DNA of 64,000 nt from DATMER01 sp034667225 (GTDB lineage: Bacteria > Acidobacteriota > Thermoanaerobaculia > Multivoradales > UBA5704), in contig JAXDKG010000004.1 in NCBI GenBank assembly GCA_034667225.1, forward strand, positions 186,001-250,000, read 5' to 3'. This document shows positions 59,418 through 64,000 of the stretch, in pieces. The translations under genes and the position numbers were made by a program. The notes beneath the pieces were generated by a model. The model was not told the DNA's origin. It worked only from the letters and a program-made list of their open reading frames with translations, and searched no databases. Within the stretch, counting starts at the first letter, position 1. Each line of letters starts with the position of its first letter.

Positions 59418-60128
59418 ATGAAGAACCCATCTATCTACGCCCTGGCCCTGGCTGGGCTCGTGCTGGCCGGCTCCGCCGCCTCGGCTCAGAAGCAGCCCAC
59501 CCCCGGCCCCAGGCCGGTGGTGCGGGAGAAGATCGTCATCGTCGACAAGGATGGCAAGGAGCACGTCTACGATTCGGAGGGCACGCCCGTCCGCCGCGGC
59601 TACCTCGGCGTGGGCCTGACCGAGCTGACTCCCGAGCTGCGCGCTCATTTCGGCGCCCCCGAGGACGCCGGAGTCATGGTCTCCAGCGTGGAGGACGGCA
59701 GCCCCGCGGACAAGGCCGGCCTGAAGGTCGGCGACATCATCGCCGCGCTCGACGGCAAGGATGTGAAGTCGAGCTGGGACATCCGCTCCCAGGTCCGCGA
59801 GCTCAAGGAAGGGGAGCAGGTGCCGATCACGGTCTACCGCGACGGCAAGGCCCAGAACCTCTCCGCCGCGATCGCGATGCGTGAGCGGCCCGAGCTCGAC
59901 ATGGCGCCGTTCCTCTTCCGCGGCGGTGACGGCGAGAATCAGCCGATGGTCCTTCAACTCGACCGCGAGCACCTCCGCAACCTGCCGCGCGGCCAGGGCA
60001 CGCCGGGAGAGGCCGACGTGCTCCTCCGCCGAGGGATGCGCTCCCCGCGCGAAGCCGAGCTGGAGAAGCGCCTCAAGGAGCTGGAGAAGCGGCTGGCCGA
60101 TCTGGAAAAGCTGCTGGAAAAGAAGTAG
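59418..60128 (+). CDS. Secreted PDZ-domain protein
   Basis: A 236-residue exported protein (signal peptide 1-23, ASA-Q). One PDZ domain near 60-150 with carboxylate loop RRGYLGVGL and VSSVEDGSPADKAGLKVGDIIAALDGKDV; then a Met/Arg-rich linker and a C-terminal coiled coil (AELEKRLKELEKRLADLEKLLEKK, shown by its repeats EKRLKELEKR). No protease domain. In an operon with the sigma factor and membrane protein, so it may sense misfolded C-termini in the periplasm. AAGGAGG precedes the ATG. Confidence 0.88.
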   Translation: MKNPSIYALALAGLVLAGSAASAQKQPTPGPRPVVREKIVIVDKDGKEHVYDSEGTPVRRGYLGVGLTELTPELRAHFGAPEDAGVMVSSVEDGSPADKAGLKVGDIIAALDGKDVKSSWDIRSQVRELKEGEQVPITVYRDGKAQNLSAAIAMRERPELDMAPFLFRGGDGENQPMVLQLDREHLRNLPRGQGTPGEADVLLRRGMRSPREAELEKRLKELEKRLADLEKLLEKK

Positions 60129-60155
60129 GGCTGATCCCATCTCCCCTCTCCCCGG

Positions 60156-60185
60156 CCCTCTCCCCCGCCTGCGCGGGGGAGAGGG
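60156..60185. terminator. Strong bidirectional hairpin
   Basis: Perfect 13-bp stem CCCTCTCCCCCGC/GCGGGGGAGAGGG with a 4-base loop between convergent genes ending at 60128 and 60193. No U-run; similar palindromes are commonly repeated in high-GC genomes. Confidence 0.6.
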
Positions 60186-60192
60186 AGTCGGA

Positions 60193-62283
60193 TCAGAATC
60201 GCAAGAGGTCCCGAGCCGCCGCCAGCGCCTTCCCCTTGTCCGGCAGCAATGCGTTTTCCAGCACTCTCGCGTAGGGCACCGGACGATCGGGGTAGGCCAC
60301 GCGGCGGATCGGGGCGTCCAGCCAGGGGAAGGCGGCATCGGCCAGCCGGGCCGCCACCTCGGCTCCGAAGCCGAGAGTGAGCTGCGCCTCGTAGACCACC
60401 AGCGCCCGGCCGGTCTTCTTCACCGAGGCCAGCACGGTCTCCTCGTCATAGGGCACCAGCGTCCGGAGGTCCACCACCTCGGCCTCCACCCCCTCCTTCG
60501 CCAGCTCCTCCGCCACTTCCATGCAGGTCCAGGTCGTGGCGCCGTAGCCGATCAGCGTGATCCGATCCCCGGGTCGCATCACCCGCGCCTCTCCCAGACG
60601 GGCAACGGCATCCCCCTCGGGCAGAACCTCCTTGATCCGGCGGTAGAGGAACTTGTGCTCGAACATCATCACCGGGTTCGGATCGCGGATTGCCGCCTTG
60701 AGCAGGGCGCGGGCATCCGCTGCAGTCGCCGGGCAGACCACCTTGATCCCCGCCGTGTGGGCGAACCACCCTTCCGGGTTCTGGGAGTGGAACGGCCCTG
60801 CGCCCACGCCGCCGCCCGTGGGCAGGCGGATCACGATCGGGCAGGGCACTTCCCACCGGTAGTAGAGCTTGGCCGCCACGTTCACGAGCTGATTGAAGCC
60901 GCAGGAGATGAAGTCGCCGAATTGCATCTCGACCACCGGACGGTAGCCGAGCAAGGAGGCGCCGATGGCGATCCCGATCGTGCCGCTCTCGGCGATGGGC
61001 GTGTCGAACACCCGCCGCGGCCAGCGGGCATGGAGTCCCTTGGTGGTGCGGAACGCTCCTTCGAAGACGCCGATGTCCTGCCCCATGACGAGCACCGACT
61101 CGTCCCGCTCCATCTCCTCGTGGAGGGCGCGGTTGATGGCGTCCACGTAGGTGGTTTCTTTCCCCTCGCGAGACGAAATCACCGCGGGAGCTTCCGCAGC
61201 CGGCGCGAATACCGGCCGGAAGGCAAGGGAAGGATCGGGTGGCGCCGCGGCGATTGCGCTAGTGATCGCCGTCTCGACCAACTCGGCGATACGTGCATCC
61301 AGGCGGCCCCGGGTCTCCGCGTCGAGAACGCCTTCCTCCTCCAGACGGCGGGCGTAGGCGGGGACGGGATCGGCGGAGCGGTAGGACGCCAGCTCGTCGG
61401 GCGGCACGACCTTGAGAGAGTCGTCCCCCTCGCTGTGCCCCCGCATGCGGCCGAGCATGGCCTCTATCAGCGTCGGACCTTCGCCAGCCCGGGCGCGGGC
61501 GATGGCGCGGTCCAGGGCCGCGGCCATGGCGTCGGGATCGTTGCCGTCCACCGTTTCGGCGGGGATGCCGTATCCCGGGCCGCGGTCGCTCAGCCTTTCG
61601 GCCGCGTACTGGAGGTGGGCCGGGGTCGAGAACGCGTAGCGGTTGTTCTCGATGACCAGGATTAGCGGCAGCTTCCACACGGCGGCCATGTTGAGCCCCT
61701 CGTGGAAGTCGCCGGTGGAGGTGGCGCCCTCGCCGATGAAGTTGATCGCGAGGCGGTCGCTCCCGTTCTGGCGGAAAGCAAAGCCGCAGCCCGCGGCCAC
61801 CGGGATCATGGCGCCGAGATGGCTGATCATGCCGATGTGGAGGAGCCCATGCTCCGGCGCCAGGTAGCCGTAGTGGAACGAGCGCTCCATGCCCTGGGAG
61901 AAGCCCTCCCCCTTGCCGAGGAGCTGGCAGGCGAGCCGGCGCAGCAGGTGCTCGGGATCGGGGCGGCGGACGTCGGGCTCACCGAAACCGAAGCCGGGGA
62001 AGGTGCGGGCGGGGTCGAGATAGTAGGCGAGGATGGCGCCGAGGTCGCGGTGCAGGGTGCAGAGCGCGTCGCCCGCTCCCAGCGCCAGCCCGGCGGGAAT
62101 CGTGGTGGCCTCGTTGCCGACCTCGCTGTACCACTTGGAGACCCGGCCGGTGAGCAGCAGCGCCTCGAACCGGGAGTCGAAGTCCCGGGTGAGCTTCATG
62201 AACGCATATCGCAGCCGGCGCTCCAGGGCGCCCTGCGGAGCCGTCTCGAGGACGGAGGTTTCGCTGGGAGAGAGAATTGCCAT
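60193..62283 (-). CDS. Fused alpha-beta E1 2-oxoacid dehydrogenase
   Basis: A 696-residue thiamine-diphosphate enzyme in which E1 alpha (about 1-350) and beta (about 370-696) subunits are one chain. Alpha part: TLHRDLGAILAY, the ThDP motif from GEGATSTGDFHEG to VIENNRYAFST, and GHSEGDDSLKV. Beta part: TTYVDAINRALHEEMERDE, VFEGAFRTTKGL, RVFDTPIAESGTIGIAIGAS and the late motif VAYPDRPVPYA. Resembles branched-chain or pyruvate E1. Fusion is seen in several phyla. E2 and E3 are not in the window. Lies 11 bp downstream of the kinase gene on the same strand. Confidence 0.92.
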   Translation of the reverse strand: MAILSPSETSVLETAPQGALERRLRYAFMKLTRDFDSRFEALLLTGRVSKWYSEVGNEATTIPAGLALGAGDALCTLHRDLGAILAYYLDPARTFPGFGFGEPDVRRPDPEHLLRRLACQLLGKGEGFSQGMERSFHYGYLAPEHGLLHIGMISHLGAMIPVAAGCGFAFRQNGSDRLAINFIGEGATSTGDFHEGLNMAAVWKLPLILVIENNRYAFSTPAHLQYAAERLSDRGPGYGIPAETVDGNDPDAMAAALDRAIARARAGEGPTLIEAMLGRMRGHSEGDDSLKVVPPDELASYRSADPVPAYARRLEEEGVLDAETRGRLDARIAELVETAITSAIAAAPPDPSLAFRPVFAPAAEAPAVISSREGKETTYVDAINRALHEEMERDESVLVMGQDIGVFEGAFRTTKGLHARWPRRVFDTPIAESGTIGIAIGASLLGYRPVVEMQFGDFISCGFNQLVNVAAKLYYRWEVPCPIVIRLPTGGGVGAGPFHSQNPEGWFAHTAGIKVVCPATAADARALLKAAIRDPNPVMMFEHKFLYRRIKEVLPEGDAVARLGEARVMRPGDRITLIGYGATTWTCMEVAEELAKEGVEAEVVDLRTLVPYDEETVLASVKKTGRALVVYEAQLTLGFGAEVAARLADAAFPWLDAPIRRVAYPDRPVPYARVLENALLPDKGKALAAARDLLRF

Positions 62284-62294
62284 AGACAGAAAGT

Positions 62295-64000
62295 CTATCG
62301 CATGCCTTTTACCTGCTTCTCCAGCCGCTTGCGGTGGCGGTTCTCGGGGTCCATCTGGAGCAGGATCTTGAGGGACAGCTCGGCCCTCGCGGCGTCACCC
62401 TTCTGAATGAAGTCCTCGACCTGCCGGACACCCTGTTCGAGCGACTGCTGCTTGCGGTAGTCGGACTCCAGGCGCTCGACGTGCGCGAACATCTCCGCCG
62501 CGCGCGGGCTGGCCGGCACGGTTTTGCCCATCTCATTGGCGTCTTCCCGGGCAGCGAACCAGTCGTGATTCTCCAGGTGCTTGCGGAAGCGCATCTCCAG
62601 GAACGAGACCCTCTCCTCCCGCGCCACCAGGCTCTTCATCTCGTCCAGGCGCTCGCGGTAAAAAGAGAGCGTCACCCGCGGGATGTCGAGCTGCGACAGG
62701 GCCTCGAGCTCCTGCTCAGCGTCGCGCACCCGGTGATCCTTGAGCATCTCGTCGAAACGGCGGCGGCGCTCGTCGAGCTCCAAGCCGGTGCGCGCCTCCC
62801 GCTCGGCCGCCTCGACGTCGGCGCGGAGCGATGCGGCCTTTTTGCCCGACGGATCGTTGCGGACGACGATCTCCAGCTCGCGGCGGGCGGCCTGGACGTC
62901 CTTGCGCGCCAGAGCCTCGCGGCCAGCCTCCAGGGCGGCGGCGGCGCGCTTCTCCTGCTCCAGCTCCTGGGAGAGACGGCCCAGGGCGGCCTCGTGCTCG
63001 GCCCGCTTCGGGCTCTGCGGATCGAGCTCGGCGAGCGTCTCCAGAGCCAGGCGGGCCAGGGGGAGCTGCTTGCGCTGGATGTAGTTGGAGAGCACCTGCT
63101 CGGTCTCGGCGATCCGCCGCCGGCGCTCGGCCTCGGCCTCCTCGGCGACGCGCTCCTTGAGCTGCTGCAGGCCCAGCGCTCTCGGGTTCGCCGCCTCGAC
63201 TTGCGCGATGAGCTGCCGCGCTTCATCCAAGCGGCCGGAGGCCACGGCGGCCTCGATGCGGGACAGGTCGACCGAGGTCTCCTGGACCCGGCGGGCGGCG
63301 CGGTCGATCTGGGCGAGGAGGTCGTCACGCTCGGTCCTGGTGAGCTCGCTGGTGCTGCGCTGGCGTGGGGCCGGAGGGGCATCCGGAACAGCCGCAGGCT
63401 TCTGAAACACCGCGGGGATCTGGATCTCCCGCGTCTCGGCCGCGGACATGGACTGCTCCACCTTGTCCAGGGCCTGGATGAGGCTGATCGCGTCCGGGAT
63501 GCGCTTCTCGCGGTCGCGCTCCAGCGCTTGGCGGACCACCCGGTCGAGCTCGGCGGGCACGTGGACCCGCGGATTGCGGCCCGTCAAGGGGAGCGGGTCT
63601 TCGGAGAGGCGCTTAAAGATGAAGCCGGCCTGGCTCTCGGACTCGAACGGAGGCAGACCCGTGATCATCTCGTAGAGCACCAGGCCGAAGGAGTAGATGT
63701 CGCTGCGCCGGTCGAGCCCCTCGCTGCCCGACGGGCTCGCCTGCTCGGGCGAGCAGTACTGGAGCTTGCCCATGAACATGCCGACCTGGGTGATCTCGTG
63801 ATCGTGGCCCGCATCTCGCTCCAGGGTGCGAGCGAGGCCGAGATCGATGATCTTGATCCGTTTCTGCCCCTGCTTGTCCTCGGTGATCATGAGGTTGTCC
63901 GGAGACAGATCGCGGTGGATCACGCCGGTGGCATGGATCGCCTCCAGCCCGCGCAACGCCTGAATGCCGAGGCGGATCGCCAGGGGCGCGGGAAACGGGC
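62295..64000 (-). CDS. Ser/Thr protein kinase with long coiled-coil tail, N-lobe cut by window edge
   Basis: The frame enters from the right edge (568 residues visible). The catalytic C-lobe is present: HRDLSPDN (Ser replaces the usual Lys after HRDL, as in many bacterial kinases), IDLGLA in place of D-F-G-L-A, APE-like SPEQ and DIYSFGLVLYEMITG. The glycine-rich loop and Lys lie outside the window. After about residue 200 a very long Glu/Arg coiled coil (about 215-560) probably binds partners or oligomerises. No membrane helix in the visible part. Unseen start prevents judging full activity. Confidence 0.9.
   Translation of the reverse strand, partial: PFPAPLAIRLGIQALRGLEAIHATGVIHRDLSPDNLMITEDKQGQKRIKIIDLGLARTLERDAGHDHEITQVGMFMGKLQYCSPEQASPSGSEGLDRRSDIYSFGLVLYEMITGLPPFESESQAGFIFKRLSEDPLPLTGRNPRVHVPAELDRVVRQALERDREKRIPDAISLIQALDKVEQSMSAAETREIQIPAVFQKPAAVPDAPPAPRQRSTSELTRTERDDLLAQIDRAARRVQETSVDLSRIEAAVASGRLDEARQLIAQVEAANPRALGLQQLKERVAEEAEAERRRRIAETEQVLSNYIQRKQLPLARLALETLAELDPQSPKRAEHEAALGRLSQELEQEKRAAAALEAGREALARKDVQAARRELEIVVRNDPSGKKAASLRADVEAAEREARTGLELDERRRRFDEMLKDHRVRDAEQELEALSQLDIPRVTLSFYRERLDEMKSLVAREERVSFLEMRFRKHLENHDWFAAREDANEMGKTVPASPRAAEMFAHVERLESDYRKQQSLEQGVRQVEDFIQKGDAARAELSLKILLQMDPENRHRKRLEKQVKGMR

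Overview
The window looks like chromosomal DNA from a high-GC, Gram-negative-type bacterium. I infer Acidobacteriota, possibly a Thermoanaerobaculia-like lineage. The basis is the run rpmE - DUF1385 - prfA, the many lipoproteins and very long secreted proteins with carboxypeptidase-regulatory or DUF11 repeats, a CRTAC1/ASPIC protein, and a fused E1 dehydrogenase. This is inference from gene content; no rRNA gene is present to settle it.

Layout. 1-5.3 kb: the start of a secreted Asp-box protein (cut by the left edge), a DUF4398/OmpA lipoprotein pair, and a fused membrane/spermidine-synthase-like protein. 5.4-9.7 kb: an accessory island with lower GC between an orphan ribbon-helix-helix antitoxin and a lipase. 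It holds two copies of a low-affinity iron permease gene, two copies of an 88-bp block carrying a strong sigma70-type promoter, an integron-type attC site with two unknown cassette-like genes, an isochorismatase-fold hydrolase and a 31-unit array of a degenerate 21-bp repeat. 9.75-17.4 kb: lipase and hydrolase, two paralogous secreted proteins, a YjbR-like protein, a phosphatase, an ATP-grasp protein, a MetE/UROD-like barrel and a membrane dipeptidase. 17.6-20.7 kb: rpmE, DUF1385, prfA and a lipoprotein. 20.7-32.5 kb: M20 peptidase, a second repeat array, long secreted repeat proteins and a HAD phosphatase. 32.5-41.5 kb: two giant secreted proteins, one a subtilisin, sharing a C-terminal domain. 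41.6-49.6 kb: prmC, murA and a lytic transglycosylase, then a split glutamine-dependent NAD synthetase and rsmI. 49.7-52.5 kb: a nucleotidyltransferase TA-like pair, then two divergent genes with the same structured leader and a third repeat array between them. 52.5-64 kb: cytochrome c, amidohydrolase, CRTAC1 protein, tex, a sigma factor/membrane protein/PDZ operon, a fused E1 2-oxoacid dehydrogenase and a Ser/Thr kinase cut by the right edge.

The most unusual signals are non-coding. Three intergenic arrays have a period of about two DNA turns (20-21 bp), with heavily diverged sequence but tightly kept spacing; two of them lie just upstream of a recognisable promoter. A leader of about 85 nt with two compensated hairpins and a boxA-like start precedes both divergent genes at 50.8 and 51.6 kb. 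The 5.7-9.7 kb island looks like a duplicated promoter-gene-permease unit in which one copy has had its middle gene exchanged for integron-type cassettes.

How genes work together: OmpA/DUF4398 lipoproteins, MurA, the lytic transglycosylase and the SurA-N protein serve the envelope. PrmC methylates the PrfA made elsewhere in the window. The nitrilase-like protein should feed ammonia to NadE. The sigma/membrane/PDZ operon looks like an envelope-sensing regulatory unit.
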